Under the pieces are notes generated by a model. It was not told where the DNA came from. It did not search any database and was given only the letters and a program-made list of their open reading frames with translations. This document shows positions 18,152 to 26,159 of a stretch of 64,000 nucleotides of DNA, one piece after another (positions within the stretch are counted from its first letter, which is position 1; each line of letters opens with the position of its first letter). This DNA is from an uncultured Acidobacteriia bacterium (GTDB lineage Bacteria > Acidobacteriota > Terriglobia > Bryobacterales > Bryobacteraceae): contig CAINNJ010000051.1 in assembly GCA_903851195.1 (NCBI GenBank), positions 1-64,000 of the forward strand, in the 5' to 3' direction. Made by a program: the position numbers and the translations under genes.

Positions 18152-19501
18152 GTGCCTAATCCAGCTTGCCAGAGCCGGTCCGGAATCTCCATTGACGTCG
18201 TAATTCCGGCTTACAACGCCACTAATTATCTCCACTTCTGCCTCAAAGCGCTTTTGGGCGCAGCGGAAACTCCGAACCGGATCATTGTCGTGGACGACGG
18301 TTCCACGGACGACACCCGTGAAATTGCGGCCTCTTATCCGGTAGTTGTGATCCGCACCGATGGTCGCAGGGGTCCGGCATTCGCGCGAAATCTGGGCGCG
18401 TCGGAAGCGACCGGCGATGTCGTTTTGTTTGTCGATGCCGATGTGTGCGTCCGTCACGACACGCTGGCGCGGCTGTATGCCTGCTTCGATGCGGACCCGG
18501 AACTCGATGCCGTTATCGGCGCGTATGACACGGAACCGCAATCGCCCGACTTTCTTTCTCAGTACCGAAATCTGATGCACTCGTTCGTGCACCAGAGCGC
18601 AACGGGCCGGGCCTGTACGTTCTGGAGCGGATGCGGCGCGATCCGCCGCGAACTCTTCCTGGAACACAGCGGCTTCGATGAAAGGTTCGGGCGCCCGGCA
18701 ATCGAAGATATTGAACTCGGTTACCGCTTGCACCGCGCCGGCCGAAAGCTGATGCTGGACGGGGCGATTCAGGTGACGCACCTGAAGCGGTGGACGTTCT
18801 GGAATCTGGTGAAGACCGACATCATGGACCGCGGCAGTCCCTGGACGGAACTGATTCTGCGGGACCGGTTCATGCCGAACGATCTGAACCTGCAGCTCAG
18901 CCAGCGGGTCAGCGTGGCCCTGGTGTTCCTGCTGGTGGCGTTTTCCACGGTGGCGGCGGCCTACGCGGGCGGCTACTTCCTGCTGCCGCTGTTTTTCATT
19001 CTGTTCATTCTGCTGGCCCGCTGGTGGGGAGAAATGGCCGCGCCGGAGCGGCCGGCATCGTCGTCGGCGACTCTCTTCGCCGGCGTGGGAATCATTTCGG
19101 TTCTGGCCTGGCGGCACCACATGTTCGGCCTGATTCCGCCGCTGCTGCTCAGTCCGGCGCTGTTGCTGATTCAGCACCGGTATGCCACGCGTGGCTCGAA
19201 ACCGCCGATCCTGCGCTGGACCGCGCTGCTCTACTCGGCGGCCTCGATAGTGATCGCGATCGCCTATTTCCCGGCGCACATGATTATCTACCCGACGTTT
19301 TTCCTGGTGGCGATCCTGGCGTGGTTAAACAGCGCATTTTACATTTTTCTCGCGGAAAAGCGCGGCATTCCGTTCCTGCTGGCCGCCATCCCGTTTCACC
19401 TGCTTTATCACTTCTACAACGGCGTGTCTTTCGCGATCGGGCTGACCCGGCATACGTGGTCGGGCGTGATGAATACCGAACGCGAAACCGAGTTTCGCTG
19501 A
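18152..19501 (+). CDS. GT2-family membrane glycosyltransferase
   Basis: A 449-residue enzyme with an N-terminal GT-A domain: IDVVIPAYNATNYL, VVDDGSTDDT (Asp48-Asp49) and the metal-binding DAD (Asp95-Ala-Asp97). SGCGAIRRELF and AIEDIELGYRLHRAG then cover the acceptor and catalytic-base region (EDIELGYR). From ~residue 250 there are about five or six membrane helices. This layout is typical of processive or polyprenyl-phosphate glycosyltransferases making polysaccharides at the inner membrane. Donor and acceptor are unknown. It is followed 34 bases later by a secreted cyclophilin. The GTG start lacks a ribosome site. Confidence 0.88.
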   Translation: MPNPACQSRSGISIDVVIPAYNATNYLHFCLKALLGAAETPNRIIVVDDGSTDDTREIAASYPVVVIRTDGRRGPAFARNLGASEATGDVVLFVDADVCVRHDTLARLYACFDADPELDAVIGAYDTEPQSPDFLSQYRNLMHSFVHQSATGRACTFWSGCGAIRRELFLEHSGFDERFGRPAIEDIELGYRLHRAGRKLMLDGAIQVTHLKRWTFWNLVKTDIMDRGSPWTELILRDRFMPNDLNLQLSQRVSVALVFLLVAFSTVAAAYAGGYFLLPLFFILFILLARWWGEMAAPERPASSSATLFAGVGIISVLAWRHHMFGLIPPLLLSPALLLIQHRYATRGSKPPILRWTALLYSAASIVIAIAYFPAHMIIYPTFFLVAILAWLNSAFYIFLAEKRGIPFLLAAIPFHLLYHFYNGVSFAIGLTRHTWSGVMNTERETEFR

Positions 19502-19535
19502 CTCTTCGTTCAGGATCGGGGTTTAGAATCGGGCT

Positions 19536-20156
19536 GTGCGCCGCCGCTCCTCAATCCCCATCGCGATCCTGCTGGCTTATTTCGCAGCCGTGCCGGCCTG
19601 TTGTGGCCAGGACGCGGATGTCGAACTGCCTGAAACACCCGGTCTTTACGCGGTCATCGACACCTCCATGGGGCGAATGGTGGCGCTGCTTTACGACGAT
19701 CTCGCGCCCGCGACCGTAAAGAACTTCGTCGAGCTGGCAAAGGGAACAAAGCCCACGCGGGACAAAAAGGGCAAAGTGGTCCGGACGCCCTATTACAACG
19801 GCCTCACGTTTCACCGGATCGTCAAAGGCTTCATGATCCAGACCGGGGACGTGAAAGGCACGGGCGCGGGCGATTGCGGCGTGCCGAATATTCGGGACGA
19901 AATCAGCCGGAAGCTGACGTTCGATAATCCCGGAACTCTTGGCATGGCGAACACCGGCAAACCCGATTCCGGCGCGTGCCAGTTTTTCATCACCGTGGGG
20001 CGCGCGAGTTATCTCGACGGGAAGCACACAATTTTCGGACAGGTGGTGCTGGGTCAGGAAGTCGCCGTGGCGATTTCCGAGGTCCCGACCGGAGCGGAGA
20101 ATCGCCCGAAGACGCCGGTGATCGTGAAAAGTATCGCGATCCGGTCGAGGCCCTGA
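19536..20156 (+). CDS. Secreted cyclophilin-type peptidyl-prolyl isomerase
   Basis: A 206-residue protein with a signal peptide (IAILLAYFAAVPACCG) and a full cyclophilin domain: FHRIVKGFMIQTGDVKG holds the catalytic Arg and the Gln, and LGMANTGKPDSGACQFFIT and LDGKHTIFGQVV hold the Ala-Asn, Gln-Phe-Phe and His positions of the active site. It would accelerate proline isomerisation during folding of exported proteins in the periplasm. The GTG start is used. The stop lies five bases from the convergent OmpA-domain gene, so the two transcripts end face to face. Confidence 0.92.
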   Translation: MRRRSSIPIAILLAYFAAVPACCGQDADVELPETPGLYAVIDTSMGRMVALLYDDLAPATVKNFVELAKGTKPTRDKKGKVVRTPYYNGLTFHRIVKGFMIQTGDVKGTGAGDCGVPNIRDEISRKLTFDNPGTLGMANTGKPDSGACQFFITVGRASYLDGKHTIFGQVVLGQEVAVAISEVPTGAENRPKTPVIVKSIAIRSRP

Positions 20157-20161
20157 AGGTT

Positions 20162-21715
20162 TCAGCGGACGAGGAGTTCGTAATGCGGCCGGGGCACGTC
20201 GACCGGCAGCACGCCCGGATTCTGCCCGTACTGGCTGGGGCGCGGCCAGTTGCCGAACTGGATTCCGAAGACCACGCGCTGGCCGCTCGAGATGTTCTGG
20301 AACGTGGGATTCTGGTCGCCCTGCACGTAGAGCGCGATGGAATCGGTGAGGGCAAAGCCCACTTTCAGGAATGACGAGGGCGAGCGGGACGAGGCCGGAT
20401 TGTAGCGCCTCTTGAACGCCGCGGCGCTTTCGACGAAGACGCGGCTGCCGATGGCGCCGATGGAGTGAAAACCGAGCTGGTCCTCATAGCGAAGCAGCGC
20501 CTGGGTGGGTTGCACTCCCGGCAGGTAGGAGGTTCCGACGTTCGCGTATTCCCGGAAGCCCTTCGCGCCGAAGACGCCGAAGGAGCCGCCGCGGAAGACA
20601 TAATCCAGAGTGAGAATGCCGCTGCCCAGCAGAGCGCTGCCCTGATAACTGTTGAGCGTGACGTAGTCGAACTGCGCGAAGGCGCCCATCTGGACCCGGC
20701 CGAAGCGGTTCACCAGGCCGATGTCGAAGATGCCGTCGGTGATGCCATCGGGGCGGGCGGAGCGCTTGCGGGCATGGGTCCAGTCGCCATCCACCTGCAG
20801 GGCGTGCGTGCCGGGCTGATCGGGCGTCTTGCCGTTGGCGAAGGGGATCAGCGCGCGGCCATAGAGGTCGGCACTCAGCACGCCCGTGCGCCCGCCGCCA
20901 AAGGTGGGACCGGCCGCGACGCCGACCAGGCCGTACTTCTGGTTGCGCAGGGCAGCTTCGCGAAGCGCGTCGTCGGCGGCCTTCTGCGCTTCGGCGCGGG
21001 CAATTTCCGTGGTCTGTTCCGCCGTCAGCGGGGAGGGCCTTTTTACGAGATCCTGGGTATCGGTATGGATGGCGCCGGTATCCTGTTTAATCTGCGTGGT
21101 GTCCTGCGCGACCTGGGCGGTGTCCTGTTTGATTCCGGCGGTGTCCGCTTTCAGCGCGCGGACCTGGGATTCCAGATCCTGCAGTTGCGTGAGGATGTTG
21201 TCGAGTTTACTAAGTTGCGTGCGCGCGTATTTCTCGAAGTCATTGACGGCCGCGGTCAGGCTGCCGTCGCCGATGTTACTGCCGTCCGGAGCGGTTACTG
21301 TGATCAGCACGCGGCGGTTCATGAAGCGGGAGTTCGGGTCGCGGCCGGGGGCTTCCGGATTGCGTTTGCCGTCGCCCCGGACCTGGATCTGACCGGCGGT
21401 CGCGCCATAGTGCTGCAGGAAGCGCGACACAGCTTCGGCGCGTTTCAGAGAGAGCGCGTCATTGACGCGGGGGCCGCCGATCTGGTCGCTGTTACCGACC
21501 AGGGAGACCTTGTAATCGGCGTGTTGTTTCAGCAGTTCGGCGAGCCGCAGCATGCCGGGGAAGCCATCCACAAGGACCGCCTGATTGAATTCGAAATTGA
21601 TCTCTTCCCAGTCGGTCGCTTTGGCCCGGGTGTCGGCGCTCTGGGCGAACAGCGCGGAGAGGAACAGAGCGTGGGCCGCGGATGTTGCGGCCATCAGATG
21701 AAGCAGTCTCTTCAT
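20162..21715 (-). CDS. OmpA-domain protein with C-terminal beta-barrel
   Basis: A 517-residue exported protein, last gene of the caspase operon. After a signal peptide (~25 residues) comes an OmpA/MotB-type peptidoglycan-binding domain (~36-142, with SLVGNSDQIGG, LSLKRAEAVSRFLQ and RFMNRRVLITV). A coiled-coil linker of heptad-like repeats follows (~170-250, units IKQDTAQVAQDTTQIKQDT), then a ~250-residue region of amphipathic strands (LVGVAAGPTFGG, MGAFAQFDYVTL, LTLDYVFRGGSFGVF) that looks like an outer-membrane barrel. The order is the reverse of classical OmpA, where the barrel comes first. It could bridge cell wall and outer membrane. Twelve bases separate it from the caspase gene, with GGGAGA before the start. 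Confidence 0.8.
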   Translation of the reverse strand: MKRLLHLMAATSAAHALFLSALFAQSADTRAKATDWEEINFEFNQAVLVDGFPGMLRLAELLKQHADYKVSLVGNSDQIGGPRVNDALSLKRAEAVSRFLQHYGATAGQIQVRGDGKRNPEAPGRDPNSRFMNRRVLITVTAPDGSNIGDGSLTAAVNDFEKYARTQLSKLDNILTQLQDLESQVRALKADTAGIKQDTAQVAQDTTQIKQDTGAIHTDTQDLVKRPSPLTAEQTTEIARAEAQKAADDALREAALRNQKYGLVGVAAGPTFGGGRTGVLSADLYGRALIPFANGKTPDQPGTHALQVDGDWTHARKRSARPDGITDGIFDIGLVNRFGRVQMGAFAQFDYVTLNSYQGSALLGSGILTLDYVFRGGSFGVFGAKGFREYANVGTSYLPGVQPTQALLRYEDQLGFHSIGAIGSRVFVESAAAFKRRYNPASSRSPSSFLKVGFALTDSIALYVQGDQNPTFQNISSGQRVVFGIQFGNWPRPSQYGQNPGVLPVDVPRPHYELLVR

Positions 21716-21727
21716 TTCGGTCTCCCG

Positions 21728-23722
21728 TCATTTCCTGTTTTTCGAACTGATGAGCAACATGCGCAGGGTTTCGTTCCAGTCGGCCAGCCGCGTGGCATCG
21801 GGGGCTCCCGCAGCGGGGTTGTTACTGGCGCCGTTGTGGATAGCGGCGGAATCGTCCGGCGCCAGCCCGCGGCTTTGTCCCGCGGCCTCGGCGAGCAGGT
21901 CGCTCAGGGGATCGCTGACTATTTCGCGGATGGTGCCCTGGGTGAGCGGCGCAAGGCCAATCGGTTTGGTGCTGCCGAAGACCTTGATAAAGTCGTTCAC
22001 CGATGAGCGGCCTTTCGGCACGAACGCGGTGAAGGTCCGGGTCAGAGTCAATCCAGGGCGCAGAACCTCACTGGCTCCATCGACAGTTGGATAGATCTGC
22101 GAGATGCTGCCGTCGGTGGAAAAGTCCAGCATCGCGATATAGAGTTCGTGGTCGGACTGGTTGGTGACCTCCAGAGTCACCTTGTCGCCTTCGGAAACGG
22201 TCGCGTCCGCCTTGCCGATGGACTGGAAAGGATCCCGGCTGGCCGCGCCCTGTCCCACTTTCACCTTCAACCGGATCTGCGGCCCCTGAACGGCGGGCCT
22301 GACGGACAGGCCGTTGAACCATTTCGCCCACGACTGCATTTCGCGGGTCAGATGTTCCACGGCATCCGCGTCACTCACACCTACGGGGTTGGAGGTGGTG
22401 CGGCCGTCGGCGGTCAGGATGAGGACTCTGCCGTCCCTCTCTTCGAGCTGGAGGTTACAGCGGGCCGGGCTGTCGACAAGTTCCATTTGCGGCAGGGCAG
22501 CGAGCGCCTTACTCAGGGCCTGCAGGGTGTTCGAGGTTTCCTTTCCGTGCAGGTACAGACGCAGCCGGCTTTTGCCGTACCGATGGACGCGTTCCACCGC
22601 GCGCGAGTCCTGTAAAACCGGCCCCCCGGACACGAGCTTAGCTTCCGAGGTGAAGTCGGTCACGGAGGTGACCTGCACGAGGCCGATCGGCTTATCCGCG
22701 CCGGCGAAATTCTTCGCGCCGGGACGAAAGATATCGAACGTGGAACCGGCGGTCATGCCGGAGACGGCGCCCTGCCCGAGCGTTACCCGTACTTTGTCGA
22801 GCGGCGAGGCGAGAACGTAGCTCTTCGAGGTGGTCACGGTAACGCCGAAGATCTGCTGATCGGCCTGGGCGCCTTCGAGCTGCGGATGCTGCATGGGGTA
22901 GTTGGCGTTCACGTTGGAAGTCACCACGTCCATGACGTCGCGCCAGGTATCCTGCGGCTTCGCGATGCGGAGTTGCTGGGTGAGGAAGCAGGTGAGCGCG
23001 CCATGCTCCTGACCGTGACAGACGTGTTCGAAGGCGACTTCTTTGGAGGTTGCGGCGGCGATGAGCGCGAAGGGCGGCACGGGCTCATCGGCGACGTCAT
23101 GCAGCCCGCGTTCCCCGGTGGCGTAGGCGGGCAGGGGCGGCGGGGTGCGCTCGTCCGGAGCGACGACACGGGCCCGGCCAGGCCGAAGCTCCCGGATCAG
23201 AGTTCCGGAGTGACAACTGTCCAGCACGAAGGTGATGTTGCGGGTCTTGGCGGATAACTGCCGCAGCAGCGCATGTAACTCAGTACCGGAGATATCGAAG
23301 ACTTTTCCCTGGGGATCGCGGGAATCATACGGGACGATCGTCTCGTCCGTGCCGCTGATTTTCTTGCCGGTCACGTCTTTCATCTGCGAGCCGTGACCGC
23401 TGTAATCCATCACGACAATGTCGTCTTTCTGCGCCTTCGCGATGAGGTGATTCTGCATGGCGGAGATGATGGCCGCGTGGGTGGCCTGCTCGTTCTTAAG
23501 GACCAGGATATTGGCCGGCTGAAAGTCGAACTTACCAATCAGCACCGCTTTCATATCCTCGATGTCGTTCACGCTTCCGGCGAGCGGCGAGACCACATTC
23601 GGATACTTATACTTATCGATTCCGATCAGCAGAGCGTACTTATTCGGTTCCGCGCGGCCCTGGCCCGCACAGAACACCGACACGCCCAAAGCGGAGAGAA
23701 TAACGGCCGTGTTGATCCTCAT
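21728..23722 (-). CDS. Exported caspase-family protease with C-terminal DUF4384-like domain
   Basis: A 664-residue protein. A signal peptide (1-~24) is followed by a caspase/metacaspase p20-like domain (KYALLIGIDKY, then the dyad His110 in VVMDYSGHGSQ and Cys170 in ITFVLDSCHSGT). It also has DETIVPYD, the loop typical of metacaspases, which supports specificity for basic rather than Asp P1 residues. After ~residue 290 there is a region of beta domains ending in a DUF4384-like segment (VTLEVTNQSDHELYIAMLDF, ISQIYPTV, RTFTAFVPKGRSS). The protease is predicted to act in the periplasm because of the signal peptide. It lies in an operon with an NlpC/P60-like hydrolase, an OmpA-type protein and, nine genes upstream, a second caspase. 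AGGAGA precedes the start. Confidence 0.88.
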   Translation of the reverse strand: MRINTAVILSALGVSVFCAGQGRAEPNKYALLIGIDKYKYPNVVSPLAGSVNDIEDMKAVLIGKFDFQPANILVLKNEQATHAAIISAMQNHLIAKAQKDDIVVMDYSGHGSQMKDVTGKKISGTDETIVPYDSRDPQGKVFDISGTELHALLRQLSAKTRNITFVLDSCHSGTLIRELRPGRARVVAPDERTPPPLPAYATGERGLHDVADEPVPPFALIAAATSKEVAFEHVCHGQEHGALTCFLTQQLRIAKPQDTWRDVMDVVTSNVNANYPMQHPQLEGAQADQQIFGVTVTTSKSYVLASPLDKVRVTLGQGAVSGMTAGSTFDIFRPGAKNFAGADKPIGLVQVTSVTDFTSEAKLVSGGPVLQDSRAVERVHRYGKSRLRLYLHGKETSNTLQALSKALAALPQMELVDSPARCNLQLEERDGRVLILTADGRTTSNPVGVSDADAVEHLTREMQSWAKWFNGLSVRPAVQGPQIRLKVKVGQGAASRDPFQSIGKADATVSEGDKVTLEVTNQSDHELYIAMLDFSTDGSISQIYPTVDGASEVLRPGLTLTRTFTAFVPKGRSSVNDFIKVFGSTKPIGLAPLTQGTIREIVSDPLSDLLAEAAGQSRGLAPDDSAAIHNGASNNPAAGAPDATRLADWNETLRMLLISSKNRK

Positions 23723-23735
23723 CGATCTTCTCCTC

Positions 23736-24371
23736 TCATTCGCGAATGGCCTTATAGACGAGCGGATAGTAATTCAGAAACCGCGACCACGGGCATTTAT
23801 GAAAGATGACTCGGGAGGCGCTGCCCGAGGCCTCATAGATATTCGGCGTGCCATCCGGGTTATAGCCCGCGAAGAGCACGACGTGATCGCCGGGCTTGAC
23901 CAGCGCATCGCCCGGCTGCATGTCGGTGAACCAGTTGTAGCGGGGACGGCCGGCGATATCACGTAAGTTCCGTGTGCTGTAGGCATGGGACTTCAGGCCC
24001 CAGCAGAGCGCGACGAAGCCGGAGCAGTCCACGCCCGCGGTGCAACTGGAAATCCCGTGGCGGCTGTGCGCGCCGGCGGCAAAACCGCTGGTCAGCTTTT
24101 TGTCGAAGGTCTCCGGAGTATCCGCGTCGCCCCAGCCATAGGGAAGTCCGGTAATGACCTGGTTATCTTTCCAGTTGGAATCATAGTTCTTGATACAGGG
24201 CGCTTTCAGGTTGACGGCGTGGGCGGTCCACTTATGCTCGGTGAGACGTTTCGCGGTGGCGATCATCTCGGCGCGGGAGACTTCGGGCAGTTTCGAAAGG
24301 TCGGCGCCGGCCAGGCCGAATACGACGGTCCCGATGACGAAGATTTGACGATACAGGTGCATGACGTTCAA
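23736..24371 (-). CDS. Exported NlpC/P60-like cysteine hydrolase
   Basis: A 211-residue protein with an N-terminal signal peptide and an NlpC/P60-type papain fold: nucleophile Cys116 in GVDCSGFVALCWG, His163 in KPGDHVVLFAGY, and a likely third polar residue in NIYEASGS. Known members cut gamma-D-Glu-diamino-acid bonds in peptidoglycan stem peptides. Cell-wall cleavage is therefore likely but not proven; amidase or transferase activity is possible in the wider family. The TTG at 24371 overlaps the previous stop as TTGA; an ATG at 24362 is a reasonable alternative start. It lies directly upstream of the caspase gene, separated by 13 bases. Confidence 0.83.
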   Translation of the reverse strand: MNVMHLYRQIFVIGTVVFGLAGADLSKLPEVSRAEMIATAKRLTEHKWTAHAVNLKAPCIKNYDSNWKDNQVITGLPYGWGDADTPETFDKKLTSGFAAGAHSRHGISSCTAGVDCSGFVALCWGLKSHAYSTRNLRDIAGRPRYNWFTDMQPGDALVKPGDHVVLFAGYNPDGTPNIYEASGSASRVIFHKCPWSRFLNYYPLVYKAIRE

Positions 24372-25228
24372 TCCAGATTCCAGCGATTGATTTTGATTTC
24401 CGATTTGGCGGGTTCCAGCTGGTACAGAACGCCGCGCCGGACCTTCAACTCGTCGACCGGAGCGAAGTCGTAGTTGAGCGGAATATCGGTGACTTCCGCC
24501 TGCACTTTGCCATCGGCGCCGTATTTTCTGACCTGTTTCTGAACGGCGATGGTGTCGCCGCCGGGGGTCACTTCGAGCGCTACATAAACGCCCCCGTTGG
24601 GCGCGGCGCCCAGCGCGTCGACAGAGATCAGGCGGAGGGTTCCGCTTTCAAACGCGATCTGCAGCGGGCCTCCGGAAGGCCGGCCTTCCACAACGCCGAG
24701 GGTAGGGCTGGAGAGACGGGCAATGAGCGGCTGCGTCTCCGGGATGGAGGTTTCGACACCCTGTTCGTGCCCCTGCGAATCGTAGAAGCGGTCGGGGGAG
24801 GAGTCGGAGGGCCGAAGGCGGAAGATGCCGTTGGCCGACAAAGCGATGCTCTCGACGGGAAAGCCGACGGGCCATTCGCCGCGGAAGCCGCCCGTCGCGT
24901 CGAAGACGGCCACGCGCCTGCGTACGGGGTCGGAGACAAGGATGCGACCGTCCGTGGTGAGTTCAAAACCGGTAGGCCCCTGTGGCAATTCGTCGGGACC
25001 TCCGGCGATGACGGCAAGAGCCTCGCGCTTGTCGGCGAGGGCGGATTCCGGAAAGCCGTTTTCGAGCAGCAGGACGGGGATGCGGATGGTGCTGGTAAGC
25101 GCGACGGCGCGGGTTGTCCCGGACGCGGAGTCCGTCTTTTTGGCGCCGCTCTGTCCGCCGGAACAGGCGAGGAGGAACAGCGCACAGGCGGAAACAGCGA
25201 AGACAGTCCACAGAAGCTTACCGGACAT
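24368..25228 (-). CDS. Lipoprotein with beta-propeller-like repeats
   Basis: A 286-residue protein with a lipobox FLLAC (Cys22), so probably an outer-membrane or inner-membrane lipoprotein. The mature part carries NHL/propeller-like strands (GFELTTDGRILVSDPVRRRV, AVFDATGGFRGEW, SIALSANGIFRLRP). I do not recognise a named family. It overlaps its upstream neighbour by 11 bases and its downstream neighbour by four, so it is a core member of the caspase operon and may serve as a scaffold or ligand-binding part in the envelope. Confidence 0.75.
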   Translation of the reverse strand: MSGKLLWTVFAVSACALFLLACSGGQSGAKKTDSASGTTRAVALTSTIRIPVLLLENGFPESALADKREALAVIAGGPDELPQGPTGFELTTDGRILVSDPVRRRVAVFDATGGFRGEWPVGFPVESIALSANGIFRLRPSDSSPDRFYDSQGHEQGVETSIPETQPLIARLSSPTLGVVEGRPSGGPLQIAFESGTLRLISVDALGAAPNGGVYVALEVTPGGDTIAVQKQVRKYGADGKVQAEVTDIPLNYDFAPVDELKVRRGVLYQLEPAKSEIKINRWNLD

Positions 25229-26159
25229 GTTCCACCGCCCCGGCGGGAACCCAGGTATCCCAGCCGCTCAGATCCGCGGGAAGCGTCGCGCGTTCGCCTG
25301 GAGCGATGTCGCGGCCGGTGAGGGACCGCTTGATCGTGAGCCGCGCGACGATGACCGGCTGACCGATAATCAGCCTGTACTGGCCGGTCTTGTCCCGTTT
25401 CACCTGCACCTGCATGGAAGAGGTCCCACCCGTGACCCGATTGACCAGGGGTGAGAGTCTGACGCCGAACTCACTGTTCACGCTGTCGCGCGTATCCACA
25501 TTGACTTCGAGAGAATCCACCACGGCATCCGCGACAACAATGGCGAGCCGGTTCTCCGACATCGCCTTCCGCACGGGGGACGTTTCGGGCAGGCTCTCCA
25601 GGTAAGTGAGCAGAGTCTGTTTTTTTAGAATTCGTCTGGATACGTTGCCCATCCGGATGCCGATGCGCGCGTTCTTCGTGGCGGCAAGCTGCGCGCCGAG
25701 GCCAAGCACGTTGAGAATTTCCGGCAGGAAGACTTCGCCGGCCAGGATGCGGCTTTCTTCGTCCGACAGGGTAATGGGGCCTCCCGTGCCGACATCGGCG
25801 AAGCCTCCCGCCGTGAGCCGCGCACTGGCATCGGCGGGAGCGCGCTTGCCTTCGAGGCCGAGACAGGTGTAAGTGGCGCACCACTGGTTCTTATCGCTCG
25901 GTTTCGATCGCGGGCTGTCGAGTAAGTACATGGTTGCGATACCGAAGTTATTGGTCGGATAAGAGACCCACTCATACTCCCGGAAATCGCCGCCGAGGCT
26001 GCGCCGGATGGCCGCCTGCATGATCTTTGCGTAGTCGCGCGGTTCGGCTTCGCAGGTTCCCGGCACTCCGATGGACGTGACGGCGAGGCAGAAAGTCATT
26101 CCGGCGTTCACGACGCGACGACTGGGGGAGTTGGTCGGCCTGTCCATTATCACGGGCAT
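25218..26159 (-). CDS. Exported protein of unknown function in the caspase operon
   Basis: A 313-residue protein with a signal-like N-terminus (MTFCLAVTSIGVPGTCEA). It is mixed alpha/beta; a Cys pair (WCATYTCLGLEG) may form a disulphide. The C-terminal ~120 residues look like a beta-sandwich (SLEVNVDTRDSVNSEFGVRL, MQVQVKRDKTGQYRLIIG). No family recognised. The ATG at 26159 overlaps the upstream stop by 10 bases; a second ATG at 26147, two bases after that stop, is equally likely. Neither has a strong ribosome site. Confidence 0.65.
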   Translation of the reverse strand: MPVIMDRPTNSPSRRVVNAGMTFCLAVTSIGVPGTCEAEPRDYAKIMQAAIRRSLGGDFREYEWVSYPTNNFGIATMYLLDSPRSKPSDKNQWCATYTCLGLEGKRAPADASARLTAGGFADVGTGGPITLSDEESRILAGEVFLPEILNVLGLGAQLAATKNARIGIRMGNVSRRILKKQTLLTYLESLPETSPVRKAMSENRLAIVVADAVVDSLEVNVDTRDSVNSEFGVRLSPLVNRVTGGTSSMQVQVKRDKTGQYRLIIGQPVIVARLTIKRSLTGRDIAPGERATLPADLSGWDTWVPAGAVEHVR

